Of a DNA stretch of 64,000 nucleotides, positions 1-8,454 are shown in pieces. The notes beneath the pieces were generated by a model. The model saw nothing but the letters and a program-made list of their open reading frames with translations. It made no database searches and had not been told where the DNA came from. The stretch covers positions 34,252 to 98,251 of the forward strand of contig NZ_UWYY01000024.1 of assembly GCF_900608595.1 (NCBI RefSeq), written 5' to 3'. Numbering within the stretch: the first letter of the stretch is position 1; the number at the start of each line of letters is the position of its first letter. Source of the stretch: Promicromonospora panici (lineage in GTDB: Bacteria; Actinomycetota; Actinomycetes; Actinomycetales; Cellulomonadaceae). Both the position numbers and the translations under genes were made by a program.

Positions 1-7
1 GCGTGCC

Positions 8-178
8 CGCAAACCTTGTCGTTCACGAGCTCCGCCTACTGGACGCCGCTTCCGTCGAATGCAGACCTGGTCGGAGCTCCGGCCGACGGCTGCAGGCATG
101 GTCGCGGTTTGAGCGCCTGTCACCGCAACTTTGTCTGCAGTCGGCACCTGGAGCCGCAACCAAGTCTGCAGGGAGCTC
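8..178. repeat. Array of inverted words downstream of mnmA
   Basis: Two forward copies of a word resembling CTGCAGRC-N3-GTYGCGG begin near 60 and 90. Two inverted copies occupy about 122-142 and 154-174, and a degenerate inverted copy sits near 8-30. The outer forward and inverted copies also share GGAGCTCC-like flanks. The stretch lies about 50 bases past the mnmA stop codon. I see no gene in bases 1-225. It resembles the other 3'-end word elements of the window but is more degenerate. Confidence 0.55.
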
Positions 179-225
179 ACCGGCGCCAGGGAGGTGTCGT
201 GCCGCCGTGGTATCTCAGGGCAGTC

Positions 226-1574
226 CTACTGCGACGCCGCCGACCGCCAGGCCCGGGACACCGTCGCCTGGCCCAGCACCCGCGTGCCGCGGTACACCAC
301 GAGCGACTGGCCCGCCGCGACACCGCGCAGGGGCGTCCCGGTCAGCTCGATCTCCATCGCGGAAGCCGACGGGTTCACCCCGTCCGCGTCCGACGACGCC
401 GATCGCGCATCTTCCGGTACGCCGTCACCATACGCGTCGTCGAGGTGGGCAACTGACCGAACCCGCGCCGGGACGGGCACACCGTGCGCGCGGACCTGCA
501 CCTCGGCGTCGAACCAGCCGTCCGGGTCGGGGACGACGTCGGCTGGGGTCTCGACAGGCTCGACCAACGGACGCGGCGCGGCGGGCGAGGCGGGTGTCTC
601 GACACGCTCGGCCAACGGAAGCGGCTCGACCAACGAAGGCGGCCCGACCTGCGGGGCAGGCGCGGCCGGGAGCACGCCGTCGAACCACAGGGCCTTCTCC
701 CCCGCGATCCGGTCCACGCTCAGCAGCTCGGCGGGCCCTACCACCACTGTGTTCGTCGCGGGCTGCACGTCGACCACGTACCGCGCCTTGCCGTCGGCCG
801 CGGGACGCCCGAGCGCGAGCCCGCGCCGCTGGCCCACCGTGAACGCGTAGGCGCCGTCGTGCTCGCCGACCACCTCGCCGTCGACGTCGACCACGGAGCC
901 CGGGCGCGAGCCCAGACGGGACTGCAGGAAGCCACGGGTGTCGCCGTCCGCGACGAAGCAGATGTCGTAGGAGTCCGGCTTCGCGGAGACCGACAGACCG
1001 CGCTTCGCGGCCTCGGCGCGTACCTCGTCCTTGGAGGCGAAGCCGCCCAGGGGGAACATCGCGCGCGCCAGCCGCTCGGGGCCGGCGACGGCCAGCACGT
1101 ACGACTGGTCCTTGGCGTCGTTGGGCGAGCGGTGCAGCTCGCGTACTGTGCGCCGGCCGCCGTCGGGCAGCGTCACCTCGCGGGTCTCGATCCGCGCGTA
1201 GTGGCCGGTGGCGACGGCGTCGAACCCGAGGGCGGTCGCCTTGTCCAGCAGGGCCTCGAACTTGATGTGCTCGTTGCAGCGCACGCAGGGGTTGGGGGTG
1301 CGGCCGGCCTCGTACTCCGACAGGAAGTCGGCCACGACGGTGTCCTCGAACCGCTCGGACAAGTCCCACACGTAGTACGGGATGCCGAGCACGTCGGCCG
1401 CCCGGCGGGCGTCGCCGGCGTCCTCGATGGAGCAGCAGCCGCGCGAACCGGTGCGGAACTGGTCCCGGTTCCGGGACAGCGCCATGTGCACGCCCACGAC
1501 GTCGTGCCCCGCCTCGACGGCGAGCGCCGCTGCGACGGCGGAGTCCACGCCGCCCGACATGGCCGCGAGCACCC

Positions 1575-1578
<4 letters not shown>
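226..1578 (-). CDS. mnmA: tRNA-specific 2-thiouridylase MnmA, with in-frame repeat insert
   Basis: MnmA activates the wobble uridine of tRNA(Lys/Glu/Gln) with ATP and inserts sulfur to give s2U34; it acts in the cytoplasm. The ATP-pyrophosphatase P-loop SGGVDSAV lies at residues 8-15. The expected catalytic cysteines are Cys98 (TPNPCVRC) and Cys207 (YDICF). At 450 residues it is longer than the usual 360-380. The excess is a Pro/Glu-rich insert at about 304-352, containing VEPLPLAERVETP and LVEPVETP, plus a second one near 381-406. Both lie in the C-terminal beta-barrel, away from the active site. The start ATG (1576-1578) overlaps the stop of the upstream cysteine desulfurase as ATGA, so the sulfur donor and the thiolase are translationally coupled. 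An open frame continues further upstream but lacks family similarity there. Confidence 0.96.
547..634. repeat. EPVET word cluster inside mnmA
   Basis: GGTCTCGACAGGCTCG is at 547-562. A variant, GTCTCGACACGCTCGGCCAA, begins near 597, and a partial GGCTCGACCAACG follows at about 621-633. On the mnmA coding strand the first two read as EPVET and ERVET. The exact 16-base word recurs in the ABC ATPase gene (30043-30058) and, inverted, in glgB (60376-60391). Confidence 0.85.
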
Positions 1579-2864
<1,286 letters not shown>

Positions 2865-2912
2865 GTCTACGAACGCCTGGAAGGCCCGATCGCATCCCGA
2901 GGTGTGACGCTG

Positions 2913-2988
2913 TGCCGAGGTAGGACCAGGGCGAGGTAGGACCAGGGCCCGTGCCAGGCCCTACCTCGCCACAGTCCTACCTCGCCGG
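2913..2988. repeat. GAGGTAGGAC palindromic word element
   Basis: Forward words GCCGAGGTAGGACCAGG (about 2914-2930) and GCGAGGTAGGACCAGG are followed by inverted copies CCCTACCTCGCC (2959-2970) and GTCCTACCTCGCCGG (2974-2988). It ends 11 bases beyond the phoX stop and lies between phoX and the cysteine desulfurase start. It is the same family as the elements at 20066 and 23515. Probable role: 3'-end hairpin or terminator for phoX. Confidence 0.8.
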
Positions 2989-2998
2989 GACCAGGTGG

Positions 2999-5164
2999 TC
3001 AGCGCTTGCGGTAGACCTGGACGACCGTCGGGCGCGGGCCGCGGAAGTCGCCGGCCTCCACGGGGGCGCCCTCGGCGACGTAGTCCGGGAAGTAGGACTG
3101 CGGCGCGGCGTACGTGCCGTCCTCGCCCGGGTGCTGCACGTTCACGTAGACCATGCCGTCGCGGGAGTCGATGAGCGGCCCGCAGGTCTCGGCGCCGGCC
3201 GGCACCGAGAGGAACTGCTGCACGTGCCCGCGCTCCCGGCCGGTGACGGGAACCTTGAACAGCCCGTCGCACTTGGCGATGGCGCTGGAGCTCGGCTGGC
3301 CGTCGGTCGAGATCCAGAGGTTGCCCTCGGCGTCGAACGCGAGGTTGTCCGGGCAGGAGATCGGCGAGACGCGCTCCTTCGGGTAGCCCGAGAAGTACGT
3401 GCCCTCGACGGCGGGGTCGCCCGCGACGAGCAGCAGGTTCCACGTGAAGCGCGTGGAGGTCTGGTCGCCCGACGGGATGATCTCGACGACGTGGCCGTCC
3501 CGGTTGCCGTTGGTGGTGGCGCCGTTCACGACCTTGCGGTTGCGCGGGTTGGCCTCGGTGGGGCCCTCGACGGTGTTGGTCGGGGTACGGCCCGAGTTGT
3601 TGGTGCACGCCACGTAGATGCGGCCCGTGACCGGGCTGATCTCGACGTCCTCCGGGCGGTCCATCTTGGTGGCGCCGACCTTGTCCCCGGCGAGGCGGGT
3701 GTAGATCAGCACCTCCTCGACGGACATGCCGGGCACCTTGCTGACACCGCCGACGACGAGGGGCAGCCACTCGCCCGTGCCGTCGAAGGCGCCGTCGGAC
3801 GGGACCGCGCCCGAGCCGTCGATCTCGGCGGCCGGGGAGTCGCCCGTGAACTTGGCGACGTACAGGTCGCCATCCGAGAGCAGCGTCTTGTTGTGCCGAC
3901 GGGCCCAGCGCGAGTCACCCTTGGCCACCCGGTCCTTGGACACGAACTTGTAGACGTAGTCGAACGCCTGGTCGTCGCCCATGTACGCGACGGCGTGGCC
4001 GCGGCGGGACAGGGTGACGTTGGCGCCCTCGTGCTTGAACCGGCCCATGGCGGTGTGCTTCACGGGCGGCGCGGACGGGTCGTGCGGGTCGAGCTCGACG
4101 ATCCAGCCGAAGCGGTTGGCCTCGTTCTCGTAGCCCTCGGACTGGGCGAAGCGCGGCTCGTCGGCCTCCCAGCCGTAGCTCGTGGAGCTGCCGATCCCGT
4201 ACCGGGCGTCGGCGGTCGGGTTGGCCCCGGCGGCCACGAAGTAGCCGTTGAAGTTCTCCTCGCCCGACAGGACGGTGCCCCACGGTGTGGTGCCGCCGGC
4301 GCAGTTGTTCATGGTGCCGAGCACGCGGGTACCGGTCGGGTCCGCGGCCGTCTTCATCAGGTCGGTGCCGGCCGCCGGCCCGTCGATCACGAACTCCGTG
4401 TCGAGGTGGATGCGGCGGTTGACCGGGCTGATCCGCTGGTACGACCAGGGCTTGCCGGGGGCCCGACGCCGGACCTCGACGACCGCCATGCCGTGCGCGG
4501 CGCGCTCGATGGCGCGGGCGTAGGCGTTTTTCTTGTCGGTGACGTTGCCGGCGGCGTCCGTCTCCCAGTACTTGGCCGACGGCGGGAACATGACCGCCGC
4601 GTTGGTGTACTCGAGGTTCGACACCAGGAGGCCGCGGGTGCCGCGGTGCTCGTCGCCGACGTCGAACGGCAGGATGTCGAGGTAGTCGCAGTTGTAGCCG
4701 AACTGCTTGGCCTGCTGCTCCGGCGACTGGTTGTTCGGGTCGAACGTGCGGGCACCCGGCAGGATCGGGTCGCCCCAGCGGATGATCGGGTCCCAGGTGT
4801 ATCCCTCGGGCACCACCAGCGCGTCGACGTCGACGGGCTGCGGGTCGATCGCACCGAAGGCCAGGCCGCTGCCGCCGTGGCCGGGGAAGCGTCCCTCGGG
4901 CAGGGGCGCGGCGGCGGCCGACGGCGCGTCCATACCCTGCGCACCGATCACCACGGCGCCGGCGGCGACCGCCAGCGTGCCGAGCATGGCGCGGCGCGAC
5001 AGCACCGAGCTCACGACGTCCTTGAAGTACTCGTTGGCGCTCTCGTTGGGAGCGGGGTGAAGGCACGCGTCGTTGCACTTGAGACGGCACGTGACGGGGC
5101 TGCGCTTGCCACGCGCGTGCGTGTGCACCGTCAGCAGCGTGCGGTGTTCAGGGGCGATCGTCAT
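2999..5164 (-). CDS. phoX: PhoX-family alkaline phosphatase (Tat-exported)
   Basis: Predicted secreted calcium/iron-dependent phosphatase of the PhoX (DUF839) family, releasing phosphate from organic esters outside the membrane. The 721-residue product starts at ATG 5162-5164 behind a GGAGAACC ribosome site. Its N-terminus is typical of the family: a cysteine-bearing stretch (TCRLKCNDAC, 25-34), then PNESANEYFKDV, then an internal twin-arginine motif SRRAMLG (56-62) before a hydrophobic Ala/Gly segment (62-77). The body has acidic, Asn-rich beta-propeller features, for example CTNNSGRTPTNT, SGEENFNGYF, and DRPEDVEISP near the metal-binding region. No phosphate-uptake gene is adjacent, so phosphate control is inferred only from family knowledge. 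The frame is open upstream of the chosen start but without family-like sequence. Confidence 0.92.
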   Translation of the reverse strand: MTIAPEHRTLLTVHTHARGKRSPVTCRLKCNDACLHPAPNESANEYFKDVVSSVLSRRAMLGTLAVAAGAVVIGAQGMDAPSAAAAPLPEGRFPGHGGSGLAFGAIDPQPVDVDALVVPEGYTWDPIIRWGDPILPGARTFDPNNQSPEQQAKQFGYNCDYLDILPFDVGDEHRGTRGLLVSNLEYTNAAVMFPPSAKYWETDAAGNVTDKKNAYARAIERAAHGMAVVEVRRRAPGKPWSYQRISPVNRRIHLDTEFVIDGPAAGTDLMKTAADPTGTRVLGTMNNCAGGTTPWGTVLSGEENFNGYFVAAGANPTADARYGIGSSTSYGWEADEPRFAQSEGYENEANRFGWIVELDPHDPSAPPVKHTAMGRFKHEGANVTLSRRGHAVAYMGDDQAFDYVYKFVSKDRVAKGDSRWARRHNKTLLSDGDLYVAKFTGDSPAAEIDGSGAVPSDGAFDGTGEWLPLVVGGVSKVPGMSVEEVLIYTRLAGDKVGATKMDRPEDVEISPVTGRIYVACTNNSGRTPTNTVEGPTEANPRNRKVVNGATTNGNRDGHVVEIIPSGDQTSTRFTWNLLLVAGDPAVEGTYFSGYPKERVSPISCPDNLAFDAEGNLWISTDGQPSSSAIAKCDGLFKVPVTGRERGHVQQFLSVPAGAETCGPLIDSRDGMVYVNVQHPGEDGTYAAPQSYFPDYVAEGAPVEAGDFRGPRPTVVQVYRKR

Positions 5165-5285
5165 CGGAGGTTCTCCGGTCGGTGCTGGGGGGTAGGTCGA
5201 CGTCAACCTAGGAGCAGGCGGTGTCTCGCCCACGAAAGGTCCGGTACGTCCAGATGAACGGGACGTGTCCAGCAGGTGGGTTCGC

Positions 5286-6476
5286 TCAACCGAGGATCGC
5301 GCGGCTCGTGACGTCGCGCCACCCCTCAGCGCGCAGGAGCTGCTCGGCGCCCCGCGACCGCAGCCCTCGCTCGCACAACACGACCACCGGCTCGTCGAGC
5401 GGGTGGTCCAGCAGCTCCGGCGGGAGGTTCCCGGCCGCCAGGTCCTCCAGCCGTGCGAACACCGCCCCGGGCACGGCGCCCGGCCGCAGCCCGACGTCGA
5501 GCAGGAGCACACCCGGGCGCGCGGGCTCGTCCGGCGTCGGCCCGGGCTCGTCCGACGCCGGAGCCGGCGGCGCCTCGGTCCCGGCTGCGGGCTCCGGGGC
5601 AGCCGGGGCCGGCGCGAGCGCCGCTCCCTCCACGACTTCCACGGCCCGCACGGCCTCGGCAGTCAGGTCGGCGGCAGGGTCCGACGGCGCCGGCGCCAGC
5701 TCGATCGTGTCCCACGCGGAGGTCCGCGCGTCGTAGACCAGCAGCCGCCCCAGCGCCGGGTCGCCCGTCCCGGTGAGGACCTTGACGGCCTCGACCGCCA
5801 TCGTCGAGCCCACGACGCCGCACGCCGGGCTGAGCACGCCGACCGTCGCGCAGGACTCGCCCTCGGGCGGCTGCGGGCCGAACACGTCCGGGTAGGTGAT
5901 CGCGCGCCCGTGCGGCGCGGCTGACCAGAAGACGCTCACCTGGCCGTCCCAGCCGAGCACCGTGCCCCAGACGACGGGCAGGCCGAGGCTCGCGGCGGCG
6001 TCGGAGACGGCGTAGCGCGTCTCGAACGTGTCGGAGCCGTCGACCACCAGGTGGTAGCCGCCGAGGATCGCGGCGGCGTTGTCGCGGGTCAGCCGCTCGG
6101 GGTGCGCGACCACCTCGACCGACGGCGCGAGCCCGCGCAGCACGTCGGCGGCCGACTCGGTCTTGGCGCGCCCGACGTCCGCCACGGAGTGCAGCACCTG
6201 GCGCTGCAGGTTGGAGGCGTCGACGACGTCGTCGTCGATGATGCCGAGCGTGCCGACGCCCGCGGCGGCGAGGTACTGCAGCGCGGGCGAGCCCAGCCCG
6301 CCGGCGCCCACGACCACCACCCGGGAGGCGGCCAGGCGCTCCTGGGCAGCCAACCCGAACCCGTCGAGCAGGAGATGCCGCGCGGCCCGACGCCGCTCGG
6401 CGGGCGCGAGCCTCCCCGCGGGAGCCGAGCCCGCCGAGACGTCAGGCGCCATCTCCAACGGAAACTGCTTCATCAC
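5286..6476 (-). CDS. moeZ: MoeZ/MoeB-type adenylyltransferase fused to rhodanese
   Basis: This E1-like enzyme adenylates the C-terminal Gly of ubiquitin-like sulfur carriers (MoaD, ThiS or CysO) and, with its rhodanese domain, supplies sulfur for molybdopterin, thiamin or cysteine synthesis. The nucleotide loop VGAGGLGS is at 56-63, VDGSDTFETR at 145-154, the adenylation-domain cysteine at Cys209 (GESCATVG), and the rhodanese cysteine at Cys368 (VVLCERGLRS). A Pro/Ala/Glu-rich linker of about 60 residues (262-321) joins the domains. The zinc-binding CxxC pairs of E. coli MoeB are absent, as in mycobacterial MoeZ. Two ATGs open the frame. It lies downstream of etfBA beyond a hairpin. A molybdopterin oxidoreductase at 50-51 kb is a possible indirect beneficiary. 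Confidence 0.93.
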   Translation of the reverse strand: MMKQFPLEMAPDVSAGSAPAGRLAPAERRRAARHLLLDGFGLAAQERLAASRVVVVGAGGLGSPALQYLAAAGVGTLGIIDDDVVDASNLQRQVLHSVADVGRAKTESAADVLRGLAPSVEVVAHPERLTRDNAAAILGGYHLVVDGSDTFETRYAVSDAAASLGLPVVWGTVLGWDGQVSVFWSAAPHGRAITYPDVFGPQPPEGESCATVGVLSPACGVVGSTMAVEAVKVLTGTGDPALGRLLVYDARTSAWDTIELAPAPSDPAADLTAEAVRAVEVVEGAALAPAPAAPEPAAGTEAPPAPASDEPGPTPDEPARPGVLLLDVGLRPGAVPGAVFARLEDLAAGNLPPELLDHPLDEPVVVLCERGLRSRGAEQLLRAEGWRDVTSRAILG

Positions 6477-6498
6477 GTCATTCCACCACGTCGCCCGC

Positions 6499-6567
6499 CC
6501 TTGTCGTGAGCGCGACCGTTGCGACTACGTGCCCGGTTCAGGCGCAACGATCGCGCCCACAACAAGG
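6499..6567. repeat. 25-base inverted repeat downstream of etfA
   Basis: The left arm is 6499-6523, beginning CCTTGTCGTGAG. The right arm is 6543-6567, ending CCCACAACAAGG. The arms differ at 3 of 25 positions. In RNA copied from the minus strand, the direction of etfA and moeZ, all three differences become G-U wobble pairs; in plus-strand RNA they would be C-A or A-C mismatches. The element starts 4 bases after the etfA stop, so a transcript-level hairpin (terminator or 3'-end protector) is likely. Confidence 0.82.
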
Positions 6568-6570
6568 TGC

Positions 6571-7548
6571 TCAGGCCTTGCGCTTGCGGATCTCCGCCGC
6601 GGCCTGTGGGAGGACGTCGGCGAGCTGCCCCACCACCGCGAAGTCGCAGATCTCGAAGATCGGCGCCTCCGGGTCGCTGTTCACCGCCACGATCACCTGG
6701 GAGGCCTGCATGCCGCCGCGGTGGTGCGGCGCGCCCGAGATGCCCGCGCCGATGTAGACGCGCGGCGCCACGGTGACGCCGGTCTGCCCCACGTAGGAGT
6801 CCCACCAGCCCTCGAACGCGGCGTCGCGGGACGCGCCGACGGCGGCGCCGAGCGCGTCGGCCAGCTCCTCCACCGGGCCGAAGTCGCCCTCGGTCCCCCG
6901 CCCGCCGGCGACGACTATCGCGGCCTGGTCGAGCGGCGGCCGGCCGCTCGTGTCGGCCTTCACCTCGCGGGACAGCAGCGTCACCGCGGACGGCGCCACC
7001 TCGACGGCGAAGCCCTCGGTGACCGGCTCGACGGCGGCCTCGGCGGGCTGCGCGACCGCCGAGTTGGCCCGGACTGTCACCACCGCGACGTCGGTGGTCA
7101 CGGCGCACTCGGTGTCCCACGAGCCGGCGAAGACCCGCTTGCCGGCCACGATCCGGCCGTCCTCGTCGCGCAGGGAGGCGGCATCGATGACAAGACCGGC
7201 CCCGAGCGCGTGCGCCGCGAGCGCCGCGGCCTCCTTCGCGGCGAACGACGTGGGCAGCAGCACCACGTCGGCATCGGTGAGGCGTACCGCGGCGGCCAGG
7301 CTCGCGCCGACGACGGCGGGCAGGTGCCGCTCGTCGCCGACCACGGGGGTGCCGTCGCGGGCGGGCTCGGCCTGGTGCACGGTCTCGACGCCGTACGCCC
7401 CGAGCTGCGCGAGCACCTCGACGGTGGGCGCTTCCAGGGCGACGGCCTCGACCCGGCCGAGGCCGCGCGCGATGGTGAGCAGCTCGAGCACGCTGGTGCG
7501 GACCTCGGTGGCGGGGTCGAGCAGAACCAGGACTGTGCGGTTTGTCAT
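6571..7548 (-). CDS. etfA: Electron transfer flavoprotein alpha subunit
   Basis: EtfA pairs with EtfB and binds FAD, shuttling electrons from acyl-CoA and other dehydrogenases toward the quinone pool. The C-terminal FAD domain carries the ETF-alpha signature: YIGAGISGAPHH, then GGMQASQVIVAVNSDPEAP, then IFEICDFAVVGQL. At 325 residues it has the usual length. The N-terminal half is the adenine-nucleotide-like domain. It begins 4 bases after the etfB stop, so the two are one operon in the order etfB-etfA. No ETF-quinone oxidoreductase is in this window. A 25-base hairpin sits just after the stop. Confidence 0.96.
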   Translation of the reverse strand: MTNRTVLVLLDPATEVRTSVLELLTIARGLGRVEAVALEAPTVEVLAQLGAYGVETVHQAEPARDGTPVVGDERHLPAVVGASLAAAVRLTDADVVLLPTSFAAKEAAALAAHALGAGLVIDAASLRDEDGRIVAGKRVFAGSWDTECAVTTDVAVVTVRANSAVAQPAEAAVEPVTEGFAVEVAPSAVTLLSREVKADTSGRPPLDQAAIVVAGGRGTEGDFGPVEELADALGAAVGASRDAAFEGWWDSYVGQTGVTVAPRVYIGAGISGAPHHRGGMQASQVIVAVNSDPEAPIFEICDFAVVGQLADVLPQAAAEIRKRKA

Positions 7549-7552
7549 CGTG

Positions 7553-8380
7553 TCAGACCAAGTCGTTGCGGATGAGGAAGTCGGCCAGCGCCACGCCGCC
7601 CTCGCCTTTGTCGGTGACGATCTCGGGCTCGGCGCGCTCGGGGCGGGGAGTCGCCGACAGCGTCTCGGTGCGGGCCCCGGCGGTACCCGCGACGGCGGGG
7701 TCGAGGCCGAGGTCGGCCAGGGACCACGCCTCGATCTCCTTGGTGCGGGCCGCCATGATGAGCTTGAAACCGGGGAAGCGGGGCTGGTTCGCCGCGTCCG
7801 TGACGGACAGGACGGCGGGCAGCGGGCCGGACAATCGCTCGGTGACGCCGTCGATCTCGCGGGTGATGGTGAGCACGCGCTCCGCGTCGTCGCCGGAGCC
7901 CAGCTCGACCTTCTTGGCGAGGTTCAGGACGGGCAGCCCGAGCTCGGCGCCGAGCAGCGTCGGGACCACGGAGCCGAGACCGTCGAGGGCGGCCATGCCG
8001 GTCACCACGAGGTCTACCGGGGCCTGTTCGCCGATCCTGCGGACGGCCGCGGCGAGCACCGCGGCGGTGCCGAAGTAGTCGGAGCCGGCCAGGGCGTCGT
8101 CGGACACGCGGATGCCGCGGTCGACGCCGAGCTGGAACGCCTTGCGGAGTGCGACGTCGCCGTCGGGCCCGGCCATGGTGACCACGATGACTTCGCCGTC
8201 GTCCGGCCCGATGCGGCCGGACTCGCGCTCGGCCTCGACGAGCCGCAGCGCGGCCTCGATGGCGTTCTCGTCCAGCTCGTTGAGGGTGCCCTCGCCGGGG
8301 TCGCGCACTACCCGGCGGTCCTGGAACCCACGCTCCGTGGCGATGTCCGGGACGTACTTGGCGGCGACGACTATGCGCAT
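7553..8380 (-). CDS. etfB: Electron transfer flavoprotein beta subunit
   Basis: The small ETF subunit binds AMP and contacts partner dehydrogenases. The family start MRIVVAAKYVPD is seen at ATG 8378-8380. Conserved stretches include DENAIEAALRLVE, VVTMAGPDGDVALRKA, and DLVVTGMAALDG. The product has 275 residues, near the typical 250-265; the C-terminal PERAEPEIVTDKGEGG tail is a little long. It is the first gene of the etfBA operon and is divergent from glgX across a 74-base gap that must hold both promoters. The frame is open upstream to 8470, but that part overlaps the divergent gene and has no family similarity. Confidence 0.95.
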   Translation of the reverse strand: MRIVVAAKYVPDIATERGFQDRRVVRDPGEGTLNELDENAIEAALRLVEAERESGRIGPDDGEVIVVTMAGPDGDVALRKAFQLGVDRGIRVSDDALAGSDYFGTAAVLAAAVRRIGEQAPVDLVVTGMAALDGLGSVVPTLLGAELGLPVLNLAKKVELGSGDDAERVLTITREIDGVTERLSGPLPAVLSVTDAANQPRFPGFKLIMAARTKEIEAWSLADLGLDPAVAGTAGARTETLSATPRPERAEPEIVTDKGEGGVALADFLIRNDLV

Positions 8381-8454
8381 GAAGTCAACGGTACGACGTC
8401 GGGTGGCGTGGGACGGATCTCGTTCGCAGAGCCGTCTCTGCAACGATTGGGCCC

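Noticed and set aside
3..850. Long frames over the first 850 bases on the plus strand
   Set aside because: They are antisense to mnmA and contain Arg/Pro-rich shadow sequence without recognisable domains.
2951..5257. Long open frame antisense to phoX
   Set aside because: High-GC codon bias keeps the opposite strand open. No family motif or ribosome site was visible, while the phoX strand is strongly supported.
5170..5285. Possible PHO-box-like GTTCATC upstream of phoX on the minus strand
   Set aside because: Only one good half-site is visible, and the next 11-base unit (GTACCGG) is a poor match to GTTCACC. Too weak to call phosphate regulation.
8381..8454. A riboswitch or small RNA in the etfB-glgX divergent gap
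   Set aside because: Only 74 bases, without stable structure visible beyond short stems.
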